A stretch of 36,240 nt of DNA from an uncultured Clostridia bacterium (GCA_945988915.1 CAMFTS010000002.1:1-36240), one strand, 5' to 3'. Shown: positions 17,038-25,954, counted from the stretch's first letter. Notes: generated by a model from the letters alone, not told the origin. Program-made: numbers and translations.

Positions 17038-18309
17038 TTATTCGGTAACTTTTTTATAAAAATCAAAGCAATCAAATGTTGCGAAATAATCCTTCGGTGT
17101 TTCTGCCCGTCTTATCATTTCAAAGCTTCCGTCTGCTTTGAGCAAGATTTCGGCAGATTTTAATTTACCGTTGTAATTGTAACCCATTGCAAAGCCGTGA
17201 GCACCTGTATCGTGAATATACAGAAGATCGCCCATTTCTATTTCAGGCAACATTCTGTCAATAGCGAATTTGTCGTTGTTTTCACAAAGCGAGCCTGTTA
17301 CATCATACATTTTTACACATTCGGCGTCTTCTTTGCCCAGAACGCTGATATGATGGTATGCACCGTACATGGCAGGACGCATAAGGTTAACGGCACAAGC
17401 ATCAACGCCTATGTATTCTTTATGCGTATGCTTTTGGTTTATAGCTCTTGTAACAAGCGCACCGTAAGGTCCCATCATATATCTGCCGAGTTCCGTATAA
17501 ATTGAAACATCGCCCATATCGTTCGGAATGAGAACTTCATCATAAACCTGCTTAACACCCTCTGCAATTTTAAAGATATCATTCTTTGTCTGGTCGGGTC
17601 TGTAAGGTATTCCGATACCGCCTGAAAGATTTATAAACTTAATGTCTGCTCCCGTTTCGTTTTTGAGCTGAACAGCAACTTCAAAAAGAGTTTTTGCAAG
17701 AGTGGGATAATAATCATTTGTCACGGTATTGCTTGCAAGGAAAGCGTGAATACCGAATTCTTTTACTCCCTTTGACTTAAGAATTTTAAATGCTTCAAAA
17801 AGCTGTTCTGTTGTCATACCGTATTTTGCATCACCGGGATTATCCATAATGCTGTTGGCAATTTTGAAGTATCCGCCGGGATTGTAGCGGCATGAAATCT
17901 TTTCGGGAAGCTTTCCGAGTGTCTTTTCAAGAATATCAATATGTGTTATATCATCAAGATTGATAATTGCACCTAAATCGTTTGCATACTTGAACTCTTC
18001 GGGCGGCGTGTCGTTAGAAGAAAACATAATTGCATCACCGCAAGCGCCGATAGCTTTTGAAAGCATCAGCTCTGTCATTGATGAGCAGTCGCAGCCACAG
18101 CCGTATTCACGCAGAATATTTATAAGAAACGGATTAGGAGTTGCTTTTACTGCAAAATACTCACGGAAGCCTTTATTCCAAGAAAATGCTTTATACATAT
18201 TCTCACAATTTTCACGAATACCTTTTTCGTCGTAAAGATGGAACGGAGTAGGATATACGCTTGCTATTTCTTCTGCTTTTTCTTTTGTTACGAAAGGTGT
18301 CTTTGTCAT
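17038..18309 (-). CDS. lysA: Diaminopimelate decarboxylase
   Basis: PLP enzyme that converts meso-diaminopimelate to lysine, the last step of lysine synthesis. The 423-residue protein is of the fold-III decarboxylase type: the PLP lysine is probably Lys55 in YFAVKATPNP, phosphate-binding glycines lie in NLSGGIG (228-234), ELGR is at 273-276, and CEN at 342-344 supplies the conserved cysteine and glutamate. GAHGFAMGYNYNGKLKSAE near the C-terminus matches the family. The GGAGG ribosome binding site lies inside the last codons of engB, so the two are tightly linked. Confidence 0.93.
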   Translation of the reverse strand: MTKTPFVTKEKAEEIASVYPTPFHLYDEKGIRENCENMYKAFSWNKGFREYFAVKATPNPFLINILREYGCGCDCSSMTELMLSKAIGACGDAIMFSSNDTPPEEFKYANDLGAIINLDDITHIDILEKTLGKLPEKISCRYNPGGYFKIANSIMDNPGDAKYGMTTEQLFEAFKILKSKGVKEFGIHAFLASNTVTNDYYPTLAKTLFEVAVQLKNETGADIKFINLSGGIGIPYRPDQTKNDIFKIAEGVKQVYDEVLIPNDMGDVSIYTELGRYMMGPYGALVTRAINQKHTHKEYIGVDACAVNLMRPAMYGAYHHISVLGKEDAECVKMYDVTGSLCENNDKFAIDRMLPEIEMGDLLYIHDTGAHGFAMGYNYNGKLKSAEILLKADGSFEMIRRAETPKDYFATFDCFDFYKKVTE

Positions 18310-18310
18310 T

Positions 18311-18898
18311 TTATGCCTCCATATATGATTGAATTATTGCTTTAATCTTATCAACATTTTCCCCTGACTGAGAAGAAAACGGAATTATATTTTCAGGCTT
18401 AACAAAGCTAAGCTCCTGTCCGGATTTTTCAACTCTGTCCTTGTACTCGCCTTTGTTGAGTTTATCACTCTTGGTCATTACAACAATGTAATCAATTCCC
18501 GCGCTTTCAAGGAATTCCATCATCATAATATCATCAGCAGTTGCGGGATGCCGCATATCAACAAGCTGGACTACAAGCTTTATCTGTCTGCCGGAATTGA
18601 AATACTTTTCCATCATATTTGCCCAACGGATTTTTTCATTTTTAGCAACCTTTGCATATCCGTAACCGGGAAGGTCAACTATTTTTGCATCTTTGCCGAC
18701 AGAGTAAAAATTGATTGTAACGGTTTTACCCGGAACAGAGCTGACTCTCGCAAGATTTTTTCTGTTGAACACTTTATTTATCAATGATGATTTTCCGACA
18801 TTCGAGCGTCCCGAAAATACAATTTCAGGAACCGATGACGGCGGTAACTGTTCAAAAGTGCCGTATGCTCTTTCAAACTGTGCTTTTGAAAAATCCAT
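18311..18898 (-). CDS. engB: Ribosome-biogenesis GTPase EngB (YsxC/YihA)
   Basis: Small GTPase needed for late assembly of the large ribosomal subunit. The 195-residue protein has all G motifs: P-loop GRSNVGKSS (30-38), DLPGYGYAKV (G3), MTKSDKLNKGE (G4) and FSSQSGEN (G5-like). It lies 10 bases after lon. The lon stop codon overlaps its AGGGG ribosome binding site, and lon-engB is a common pair in bacteria. Confidence 0.95.
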   Translation of the reverse strand: MDFSKAQFERAYGTFEQLPPSSVPEIVFSGRSNVGKSSLINKVFNRKNLARVSSVPGKTVTINFYSVGKDAKIVDLPGYGYAKVAKNEKIRWANMMEKYFNSGRQIKLVVQLVDMRHPATADDIMMMEFLESAGIDYIVVMTKSDKLNKGEYKDRVEKSGQELSFVKPENIIPFSSQSGENVDKIKAIIQSYMEA

Positions 18899-18908
18899 AA
18901 ACTACCCC

Positions 18909-21320
18909 TTAGTTTTGCTGCCAAAGCTTATTTTGTTTTTTATTTCCGGTATCAATAGGCATATCAAGCTTTTTAATCGGTTTTTCTTCTGTATTAAGCG
19001 TAAGCTTTAATACTTCGCTGACATGTGAAACCGGAATAAAGTTTACGGCGTCAACTACAACCTTATCAAATTTCTTAATATCGGCAATGTTTTCTTCAGG
19101 AATAATCACCGTTTTGATACCTGCTTTATATGCCGCCATTGATTTTTCTTTAAGTCCGCCTATTGCAAGTACTCTGCCCGTAAGCGTAACTTCACCCGTC
19201 ATTGCAAAATCGGACTTTACGCTGTATCCGGACAATGCTGATACAAGTGCAGTAACTATTCCGATACCTGCCGATGGGCCGTCTTTTGGTACTGCGCCCT
19301 CGGGGAAATGAATGTGAACATCTTTATTTTTATAAAAATCGGTATCTATTGAATATTCAGCCGCAACGCTTCTTATATAGCTATAAGCCGCTTTTGCGGA
19401 TTCCTTCATAACATCTCCGAGCGAACCCGTAAGCTCAAGCTTTCCCGTACCGTCAGTTGAAAGCGCCTCGATTTCAAGCATTTCTCCGCCTACCGAAGTC
19501 CATGCAAGACCGTTTACGACTCCAACCCTGTCAAACTTTGAAAGCTCGTCTTGCTTATACTTTCTCGGTCCGAGAAGCTCTTCTATATCATTTGCCTTAA
19601 CCGTGATTTTACCCTCAAAGCCCGTTGCAAATTTTACAGCCTCTTTTCTGAGTACCTTTGCGACAGTTCTTTCAAGCAATCTCACGCCTGCTTCTTTAGT
19701 ATAACCGTCAATAATCAGCTTCAACGCGTCATCTTTAATTTTTATCTGCGTTGATTTAAGTCCGTATTCCTTCAGTTGTTTAGGAATAAGATGCTTTTTT
19801 GCAATATTGAATTTTTCGTCAAATGTATAGCTGTAAAGCTCAATTATTTCCATTCTGTCACGCAGTGGTGCAGGAATACTGCCTATATCATTTGCCGTTG
19901 TCACAAATAATACCTTACTCAAATCGAACGGTATATCAATATAATGATCTCTGAATGAGTTGTTCTGCTCAGGATCAAGTGCTTCAAGCAAAGCTGACGA
20001 AGGATCTCCCTTATAATCATTTGAAAGCTTGTCCACCTCATCAAGCAGGATAAGCGGATTGGCACTCTTTGAGCGTTTAAGTGCATCAATAATATTACCG
20101 GGCATCGCTCCGATATAGGTCTTTCTGTGTCCTCTTATTTCAGCTTCGTCTTTTACACCGCCCAAGGATATACGGGCATATTTTCTGCCCATAGCACGCG
20201 CAAGGGATTTAGCTATTGAAGTTTTTCCGACACCGGGAGGTCCTGCAAGACAAATTATCTGACCTTTAATGTCAGGAACAAGATTACGGACTGCAAGCAG
20301 CTCTATAATTCTCTCTTTCACCTCGTTAAGACCGTAATGGTCTTTTTCAAGAATGTCAGACGCTTTTTTAATGTTGAGATTATCCTTTGTGTATGTATTC
20401 CACGGCAAAGCAAGAACTTCGTCAAGATAATTTCTTATAACTGCGCTCTCAGGACTTGTAGTCTGCATTTTCATAAGTCTGTCGCACTCTGTAAGAAGCT
20501 TTTCTTCGTCTTCTTTTGCAAAACCGATTTTTAAAATCCGTTCACGGTATTTCTGTGACTCGGCTTCGGGAGCATCGCCGTCATTCAATTCGGTTGATAT
20601 AGCTTTCAACTGCTCACGCAGATAGTATTCACGCTGATTATCATCGATTTGTTCCTGCACTCTGTCGTTAAGCTCAGCCTCCATTGCAAGAACATTTGCT
20701 TCTTTTGCAAGTATTACGCAAAGCTTTTCAATTCTTTTCAAATGATTAAGCTCTTCAAGAACTGTCTGCTTAACCTTATATTCAAGAGGAATATTTGCGG
20801 CAATGTAGTCAGCAAGCTCTCCCAGCTCGTTTTTAACCGTAACTCCCAAAGCAATATCAGGAGCGATTTTCGGTGCAAACTCACAGTAATCATCAAAAAG
20901 CCCTTTCATACTTCTGACTGCCGCCTCGGTTTTCAGCGAATCGGTTATCTTCGGAAGCTTTTCGATTACCTGCGCCGCAGTAGCGGTAAAGAACGGCGTT
21001 ACACCTGTAATACCGCAAAGTTTTGCTCTGTATTTACCCTCTACGACTACTCTCATATTGTCGCCTGAAGGCATTCTGACAATTTGCTTTATTTCGCATA
21101 CTGTTCCTATATCAAAAAGCGTCTTTGTGTTTATTGCATCCTCCTGAACATCCTTTTGAGCTACAAGGAAGATATCTTTTTTGGCAACCATTGCCGCTTT
21201 AACCGCCGCAACGGATTTCGGTCTGCCGACATCAAAATGCACTGTCGAATTCGGGAAAACTACAAGTCCTCTCAAAGCGACCATCGGCATAGCGACAATA
21301 TCACTGTTTAAATAATCCAT
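18909..21320 (-). CDS. lon: ATP-dependent protease Lon
   Basis: Cytoplasmic AAA+ protease that degrades misfolded and regulatory proteins. The 803-residue protein has the LonA layout: N-terminal substrate domain (about 10-210), coiled-coil region (about 210-300), AAA+ module with Walker A GPPGVGKT (360-367) and Walker B LILLDEVDK (423-431), and the peptidase domain with the dyad Ser683 (PKDGPSAG) and Lys726 (GGLKEKS). There is no N-terminal membrane insertion, so it is LonA and not LonB. It is the first gene of a long minus-strand run (lon-engB-lysA-dnaE and, by read-through, pfkA-aroK) with a good promoter upstream. Confidence 0.97.
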   Translation of the reverse strand: MDYLNSDIVAMPMVALRGLVVFPNSTVHFDVGRPKSVAAVKAAMVAKKDIFLVAQKDVQEDAINTKTLFDIGTVCEIKQIVRMPSGDNMRVVVEGKYRAKLCGITGVTPFFTATAAQVIEKLPKITDSLKTEAAVRSMKGLFDDYCEFAPKIAPDIALGVTVKNELGELADYIAANIPLEYKVKQTVLEELNHLKRIEKLCVILAKEANVLAMEAELNDRVQEQIDDNQREYYLREQLKAISTELNDGDAPEAESQKYRERILKIGFAKEDEEKLLTECDRLMKMQTTSPESAVIRNYLDEVLALPWNTYTKDNLNIKKASDILEKDHYGLNEVKERIIELLAVRNLVPDIKGQIICLAGPPGVGKTSIAKSLARAMGRKYARISLGGVKDEAEIRGHRKTYIGAMPGNIIDALKRSKSANPLILLDEVDKLSNDYKGDPSSALLEALDPEQNNSFRDHYIDIPFDLSKVLFVTTANDIGSIPAPLRDRMEIIELYSYTFDEKFNIAKKHLIPKQLKEYGLKSTQIKIKDDALKLIIDGYTKEAGVRLLERTVAKVLRKEAVKFATGFEGKITVKANDIEELLGPRKYKQDELSKFDRVGVVNGLAWTSVGGEMLEIEALSTDGTGKLELTGSLGDVMKESAKAAYSYIRSVAAEYSIDTDFYKNKDVHIHFPEGAVPKDGPSAGIGIVTALVSALSGYSVKSDFAMTGEVTLTGRVLAIGGLKEKSMAAYKAGIKTVIIPEENIADIKKFDKVVVDAVNFIPVSHVSEVLKLTLNTEEKPIKKLDMPIDTGNKKQNKLWQQN

Positions 21321-21366
21321 ATATATAACTCCTTAGAACTGTTAACATAAAACAATTTGAATGTCA

Positions 21367-21395
21367 ATTATATAATAATTTTCGACTTACTGCAA
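21367..21395 (-). promoter_or_regulatory. Sigma-A-type promoter of lon
   Basis: TTGCAG (21395-21390), a 17-base spacer, TATAAT (21372-21367) on the minus strand. The predicted start is near 21360, 40 bases before the lon ATG. No CIRCE element and no obvious CtsR site overlaps it. Confidence 0.7.
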
Positions 21396-21495
21396 TATAT
21401 TTTTTACAATTTTATCCTGTATAGTATTTATTTTTTATATTAAATAATAATTATAATAAAAATATAAACAATATTTACAAGTTGTATTTTTTCTC

Positions 21496-21524
21496 TTGCA
21501 AACAACAGCAAAATATGGTATAAT
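21496..21524 (+). promoter_or_regulatory. Sigma-A-type promoter of the oad operon
   Basis: TTGCAA (21496-21501), a 17-base spacer, TATAAT (21519-21524). The predicted start is near 21531, so the untranslated leader is about 157 bases, long enough to hold a regulatory structure. Confidence 0.75.
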
Positions 21525-21577
21525 CACCCGGTAAATTTTATAATGGGAAAAATTTGGATTTTCTTTTCGTACAGTTC

Positions 21578-21624
21578 TTTACAGCTTGTAAAAATTGATT
21601 GATATTTCGATCTTTTTACAGCTT
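21578..21624 (+). repeat. Repeated TTTACAGCTT elements in the oad leader
   Basis: TTTACAGCTT occurs at 21578-21587 and again at 21615-21624. A related CGTACAGTTC lies just upstream near 21568-21577. The first copy is part of the dyad TTTACA-GCT-TGTAAA (21578-21592). Between the copies is a weak hairpin, GATTGA/TCGATC with one G-U pair (21597-21612), followed by TTTTT. These could be operator sites or part of an attenuator; nothing identifies a regulator. Confidence 0.35.
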
Positions 21625-21687
21625 CTGCCCTGAATTGACAAATTTTTTCCGTATTAAAAATCATTAATAATTTAGGAGGATTGACAT

Positions 21688-23070
21688 ATGAAAGTTCAGT
21701 TTACTGAAACGGCTTTGAGAGATGCAAACCAATCTCTCATTGCGACAAGAATGCCCTTTGAAAAGTTTGAAGGCATACTTGAAACAATGAACAAAGCCGG
21801 TTACTATTCAATGGAATGTTGGGGCGGCGCAACATTCGATTCCTGTCTTCGTTATCTTGACGAGGACCCGTGGGAAAGGCTCAGAAAAATAAAAGCTAAA
21901 TGTCCTGACACAAAGCTTCAGATGCTTTTAAGAGGTCAGAATCTTCTCGGCTATAAGCATTATCCTGATGATGTTGTCAGAATGTTCGTAAAGAAGAGCG
22001 TGGAAAACGGTATTGATATTATCAGAATTTTCGACGCGCTTAACGATACCAGAAATATTCAGGTTGCCGTTGATGAAACAATTAAAAACGGCGCTATTGC
22101 TTCAGGTGCTATTTCTTATACAACAAGCCCTGTTCATACTCTTGAGAAGTATGTTGAGCTTGTAAAAGAAATGAAAGCAATGGGTTGTTCAACAATTTGT
22201 ATTAAAGATATGGCCGGCGTTATGACTCCTGCCGAAGCTAAAGACCTTGTAAGTGCAATTAAAGACGCATTACCGGATATGCCCGTTATTCTTCATACTC
22301 ACTGCACAACAGGTATGGCTTATATGACAATTCTTAAGGCTGTTGAAGCAGGCTGCGATATTATTGATACAGCAACATCCTGTTTCTCCGGCGGTACTTC
22401 ACAGCCTGCGACCGAAACACTTCACGACGCTCTCAGAGGACTTGGTTACACAACAGGACTCAGCAGAGAAACAATCAAAGAAGTTAATGACTACTTTAAG
22501 CCTATCAGAGATGAATATCTTGCTTCGGGACTTCTCAAGCCGAAAGCGCTCGTTACGGATACAGACGCTTTAACTTACAAGGTACCCGGCGGTATGCTTT
22601 CAAATATGATGGCTAACCTTGAAGATATGCACGCTCTGGACAGAATGGACGAGGCTCTTATTGAAATTCCAAAAGTGCGTGAAGATATGGGCTATCCCCC
22701 TCTTGTTACGCCTCTCAGTCAAATGGTTGGCAATCAGGCTGTAACTAATGTACTTGTAGGACAAAGATACAAGAATATTTCAAAAGAAATCAAGGCTTAT
22801 ATTAGAGGTGAATACGGTAAGGCTCCCGGTGAAATAAACGCCGCTCTTCAAAAGAAAGTGCTCGGCGACGAAGCTCCTGTCACTTGCCGTTTTGCAGATA
22901 CGCTTGAGCCTGAATTTGAAAAGGCAAAGGCTGAAATCGGTGACAAGGCTAAATGCGATGAAGATGTACTTTCATACATTGCTTTCCCGACACAGGCAGA
23001 GGCATTCTTCGACAAGCGTGAAGAAAAAGCAAAGAATACATTTAAGTATTCAATTAAAAGAATTGACTAA
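21688..23070 (+). CDS. oadA: Oxaloacetate decarboxylase alpha subunit, carboxyltransferase part
   Basis: Moves the carboxyl group of oxaloacetate to biotin as the first step of the Na+-pumping decarboxylase. The 460-residue protein has the metal-dependent carboxyltransferase barrel: ETALRDANQS (7-16, metal ligand Asp12), Lys173 in CIKDMAG (normally carbamylated), and His203 and His205 in HTHCTTG. A C-terminal conserved PYC/OADA domain follows. It ends without the biotinyl domain that many OadA proteins carry; that domain is a separate gene two positions downstream. GGAGG lies 8 bases before the ATG. A pyruvate carboxylase B subunit would look alike, but the adjacent gamma and beta subunits favour the decarboxylase. 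Confidence 0.93.
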   Translation: MKVQFTETALRDANQSLIATRMPFEKFEGILETMNKAGYYSMECWGGATFDSCLRYLDEDPWERLRKIKAKCPDTKLQMLLRGQNLLGYKHYPDDVVRMFVKKSVENGIDIIRIFDALNDTRNIQVAVDETIKNGAIASGAISYTTSPVHTLEKYVELVKEMKAMGCSTICIKDMAGVMTPAEAKDLVSAIKDALPDMPVILHTHCTTGMAYMTILKAVEAGCDIIDTATSCFSGGTSQPATETLHDALRGLGYTTGLSRETIKEVNDYFKPIRDEYLASGLLKPKALVTDTDALTYKVPGGMLSNMMANLEDMHALDRMDEALIEIPKVREDMGYPPLVTPLSQMVGNQAVTNVLVGQRYKNISKEIKAYIRGEYGKAPGEINAALQKKVLGDEAPVTCRFADTLEPEFEKAKAEIGDKAKCDEDVLSYIAFPTQAEAFFDKREEKAKNTFKYSIKRID

Positions 23071-23082
23071 GGAGTGTGAGGT

Positions 23083-23526
23083 ATGAATTTTCTTAATACA
23101 GTAAGCGAAGCTACTTTGACAGATGCATTACTTTCAGCAGCTCCTTCATCAAGTGAACCGCTCACTATTATCGAAGCTCTGAAAACCTCTGTTACAGGTA
23201 TCGTAGTTGTTATGATTATTCTTGCGCTTCTTGCGGTACTCGTTGTTATTCTTTCAAAAATTATCCGTGCATTTGAATCTGTTGCAAAGAAAAAAGAGAA
23301 TAAGGACGAAGCTGTCAGACCTGCAAACGAGAATAAAGCAGACAGCAAAGCAGACAGCAAAGGAACAACTCTTCCCGATACACAGTCTGCCGGTAATCTT
23401 GAGCTTTACAAAACAGATGAAAAGACTGCCGCTGTAATTATGGCTATTGTTTCAAATGAAAGCGGTATCCCGCTTAACAGATTACAGTTTAACTCAATTA
23501 AACTTTTAGAAGATAAGGGAGAATAA
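23083..23526 (+). CDS. oadG: Oxaloacetate decarboxylase gamma chain-like membrane subunit
   Basis: Small single-span protein that in this enzyme class anchors the alpha subunit and biotin carrier to the beta subunit. Of 147 residues, the first 36 or so are polar, one membrane segment lies at about 37-60 (hydrophobic, rich in V, I and L), and the rest is a charged, Lys/Glu/Asp-rich tail containing a short tandem repeat (ADSKADSK). A C-terminal soluble segment (about 105-147) is more ordered. Sequence similarity in this family is weak, so the call rests on size, topology and position between oadA and the biotin carrier. Confidence 0.8.
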   Translation: MNFLNTVSEATLTDALLSAAPSSSEPLTIIEALKTSVTGIVVVMIILALLAVLVVILSKIIRAFESVAKKKENKDEAVRPANENKADSKADSKGTTLPDTQSAGNLELYKTDEKTAAVIMAIVSNESGIPLNRLQFNSIKLLEDKGE

Positions 23527-23529
23527 GAT

Positions 23530-23916
23530 ATGAAATACATTGTTACATTAAATGGTATGGACTATGAAGTTGATGTTACAGAGCTTGACGAAGCAATAGT
23601 TTCAAATGTTGCACCGTCTGCACCTGTTGCAGCACCTGCTGCTCCCGTTGCGGCAGCACCTGCACCTGTTGCTGCAGCAGCTCCTGCGGCTGTTTCGGGA
23701 ACAGGCACACCTGTTAAATCACCTATGCCGGGTACAATACTTAAAGTAAATGTTTCTGCAGGTCAGAAAGTAAATGAAGGCGATGTTCTCTTCATTCTTG
23801 AAGCTATGAAGATGGAAAATGAAATCGTTGCTCCGACAAGCGGTACTGTTTCACAGGTAATCGCAAACAAGGGCGCTTCTGTTGCTACTGACGAAGTTCT
23901 TGCTTTTATCGGTTAA
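23530..23916 (+). CDS. Biotin carboxyl carrier subunit of the decarboxylase
   Basis: Carries the carboxyl group on biotin between the OadA active site and the membrane subunit. The 128-residue protein has a short N-terminal domain (1-25), a flexible Ala/Pro/Val-rich linker (about 28-58) and a C-terminal biotinyl domain (about 60-128). The biotin-accepting lysine is the one between the two methionines of EAMKMEN, followed by the expected turn. Free-standing carriers of this kind occur as the gamma or delta chains of glutaconyl-CoA and methylmalonyl-CoA decarboxylases, so I give no symbol. It starts 3 bases after oadG and 14 bases before oadB. Confidence 0.92.
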   Translation: MKYIVTLNGMDYEVDVTELDEAIVSNVAPSAPVAAPAAPVAAAPAPVAAAAPAAVSGTGTPVKSPMPGTILKVNVSAGQKVNEGDVLFILEAMKMENEIVAPTSGTVSQVIANKGASVATDEVLAFIG

Positions 23917-23930
23917 GGAGGAGCTTGAAC

Positions 23931-25133
23931 ATGGATATTATAAATTCAATTATTGAAATCTTTCAGACCTCCGGTTTTGCTTCACTCGGTTGGCAGAATT
24001 GGGTTATGATTTTGGTTTCATTCGCTCTGTTATATCTTGCGATTGTTAAGAAGTTTGAGCCTTTGCTTTTACTTCCCATCGCATTCGGTATGCTTCTCGT
24101 AAATGTTTATCCTGAAATAATGTACGATCCGCTTGCGATTGCTACTCCCGGCGGCGAAGTGCTTGACGCTTCGGCACATTGGTACGATTCAGGTGTTTTA
24201 AGACTGATTTATTGCGGTGTTAAGTCGAGTATCTTCCCCTGTCTTATATTTATGGGTGTTGGCGCTATGACTGACTTCGGTCCCCTTCTTGCAAACCCGT
24301 CGAGCTTGCTTTTGGGTGCTGCCGCTCAGCTTGGTATCTATGTTGCTTTCCTTATTGCAACAGCAACAAAGTTTATTCCGGGATTTGAGGGCTTCTCTGC
24401 TTTAGAAGCTGCTGCAATAGCTATCATCGGCGGTGCAGACGGTCCTACGGCTATTTACCTTACCGGTAAGCTCGCTCCTCACCTTTTAGGACCTATCGCA
24501 GTTGCCGCATATTCATATATGGCATTGATTCCGCTTATTCAGCCGCCTATTATGAAAGCGCTCACAACCAAAAAGGAAAGAGAAATTAAGATGGATCAGC
24601 TCAGAACTGTAAGCAAGGCAGAGAAGATTATCTTCCCTATCGTTGTTACAGTTATCTGTGTAGTTATCATTCCGTCAACAGCCCCACTTATCGGTATGCT
24701 TATGCTCGGTAATCTATTCAAAGAATCAGGCGTAACAGAAAGACTTTCGGACACAGCACAAAATGCTCTTTGTAATATTGTTACAATTATGCTCGGCGTC
24801 ACTGTCGGTGCTACTGCAGAAGGCAAAACTTTCCTTGATATCAAGACACTTCTTGTCATTGCAATCGGTCTGATCGCATTCGCATTCTCGACCGCAGGCG
24901 GTGTTCTGTTCGGAAAGCTGATGAACATTATTACAAGAGGCAAGGTTAATCCGCTTATCGGTTCTGCCGGTGTTTCCGCCGTTCCTATGGCTGCCCGTGT
25001 TTCACAGGTTGAAGGTAGAAAATACAATCCTTCAAACTTCCTTCTCATGCACGCTATGGGTCCGAACGTTGCAGGTGTTATCGGTTCTGCGGTTGCGGCA
25101 GGCTTCCTGCTTCTCACATTTGGCGGCAAATAA
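23931..25133 (+). CDS. oadB: Na+-translocating decarboxylase beta subunit
   Basis: Multi-span membrane protein that decarboxylates carboxybiotin and couples this to Na+ export. I chose ATG at 23931 (400 residues), with AAGGAGG about 9 bases upstream. An in-frame TTG at 23925 lies too close to that site. The signature GGADGPT is at 167-173, with Asp170 the residue known in the family to bind Na+. Many hydrophobic segments run through the protein, and a GGVLFGKLMN segment and a conserved C-terminal region (LMHAMGPNVAGVIGSA) match the family. The last gene of the operon, it ends in a strong terminator. Together the four genes would convert oxaloacetate to pyruvate and CO2 while building a sodium gradient. 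Confidence 0.94.
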   Translation: MDIINSIIEIFQTSGFASLGWQNWVMILVSFALLYLAIVKKFEPLLLLPIAFGMLLVNVYPEIMYDPLAIATPGGEVLDASAHWYDSGVLRLIYCGVKSSIFPCLIFMGVGAMTDFGPLLANPSSLLLGAAAQLGIYVAFLIATATKFIPGFEGFSALEAAAIAIIGGADGPTAIYLTGKLAPHLLGPIAVAAYSYMALIPLIQPPIMKALTTKKEREIKMDQLRTVSKAEKIIFPIVVTVICVVIIPSTAPLIGMLMLGNLFKESGVTERLSDTAQNALCNIVTIMLGVTVGATAEGKTFLDIKTLLVIAIGLIAFAFSTAGGVLFGKLMNIITRGKVNPLIGSAGVSAVPMAARVSQVEGRKYNPSNFLLMHAMGPNVAGVIGSAVAAGFLLLTFGGK

Positions 25134-25151
25134 AATATTTTCAAAAAAATC

Positions 25152-25182
25152 AAACCGCAGACTTTTCAGCAGTCTGCGGTTT
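25152..25182. terminator. Bidirectional terminator between oadB and the CmpB-like gene
   Basis: A 12-base-pair perfect stem (AAACCGCAGACT with its complement), 7-base loop. The T-run continues to 25185 on the plus strand; on the minus strand GATTTTTTT follows. It lies between convergent genes ending at 25133 and 25196. Confidence 0.9.
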
Positions 25183-25195
25183 TTTATGCCATGAA

Positions 25196-25954
25196 TTATT
25201 TATTTTTGTTCTTCGGGAAGATAACTTCAAGTGCTTCTTTGTAATTTCCGAAATTCATTTTCGGGAACAAGCGTTTATATCTTGCAAGCTGTGACTTGCC
25301 GCTTTTCATTTTCTCAACAAGATTGTCAATATATGCGTTTGACTTGATTTTATCCGCCATTTCATCAATTTTCTCATCGGTCTTATCAATTTCATCCTGC
25401 ATATTTTCTACTAAATAGTTCTGAATTTCTTTAAGACTGCGGATAATATTTTTCAGGCTTTGCACCGTGAGTGCCAAGTCTATAATCAAAATGGAATAAA
25501 TCACAAAAGCAAGTATAAGTCTTATATCTTCAGGAATTCTCTCGGTAATGTTCATTACAAAAGGTTGAACAAATTTTATCAAAAGAGCAACACCTAAACC
25601 GAAAAGAATTGAGCTCGTCAAGCATATTCTGCCCTTAATATTAAATCTCTGATTTGAATAGTCCCACCACATTGCATGAAATACTTTTTCCAACACATAA
25701 TGAGTTATGTATTCAAGCGTATCGCAAAGCAGTAATCCTACAAAGAAAAGTGCAAAAAAGTTTGATATCTTTCCATAGAGAAGAATAGTGCAAAGAACTG
25801 CCCCGGAGCCGTAAATCGGGCATAACGGGCCAAATAAAAACCCTCTTTTTACTGATTTCTTATCTCTTACCGCAAAAAGAATTGTTTCGGTTATCCAGCC
25901 GAAAACACTATACATAATAAACCATAAGAAGTAGTTAACTATTTTAATTAACAC
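25196..25954 (-). CDS. CmpB-like membrane protein (putative ABC transporter permease family)
   Basis: A 252-residue membrane protein of unknown exact role. The N-terminal region has several hydrophobic segments (about 5-25, 48-62, 64-84, 110-130, 142-162) with the motif NIKGRICLTSSILFG (105-119), which matches the family annotated as putative ABC-transporter type IV (CmpB). The C-terminal third (about 165-225) is charged and helical, a likely coiled coil, and cytoplasmic. The start is GTG at 25954, with AAGGAGG 9 bases upstream lying inside the end of the HD gene. The two genes overlap by 11 bases, so they are surely co-expressed. No ATPase partner is nearby, so a transport function is unproven. 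Confidence 0.75.
   Translation of the reverse strand: MLIKIVNYFLWFIMYSVFGWITETILFAVRDKKSVKRGFLFGPLCPIYGSGAVLCTILLYGKISNFFALFFVGLLLCDTLEYITHYVLEKVFHAMWWDYSNQRFNIKGRICLTSSILFGLGVALLIKFVQPFVMNITERIPEDIRLILAFVIYSILIIDLALTVQSLKNIIRSLKEIQNYLVENMQDEIDKTDEKIDEMADKIKSNAYIDNLVEKMKSGKSQLARYKRLFPKMNFGNYKEALEVIFPKNKNK

Larger units (their letters stand above)
21321..21687. other. Divergent intergenic region between lon and the oad operon
   Basis: 367 bases without a gene. It holds the lon promoter (21367-21395, minus) and the oad promoter (21496-21524, plus). Between them lies a very AT-rich stretch with no dyad I can name. The oad leader (about 21531-21687) contains three TACAG-centred repeats, a TTTACA-GCT-TGTAAA dyad and a weak hairpin followed by five Ts. 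Confidence 0.7.

Noticed and set aside
21637..21672. TTGACA near 21637 as a second oad promoter
   Set aside because: The -35 is perfect but no acceptable -10 lies 16-18 bases downstream, and a transcript from there would start nearly at the ribosome binding site.
23339..23362. 12-base tandem repeat in oadG (ADSKADSK)
   Set aside because: Two copies in a charged linker; ordinary slippage in a low-complexity tail.
24596..25153. Antisense open frame of 185 codons opposite oadB
   Set aside because: Mirror of oadB codons, crosses the terminator region, and has no start signals.
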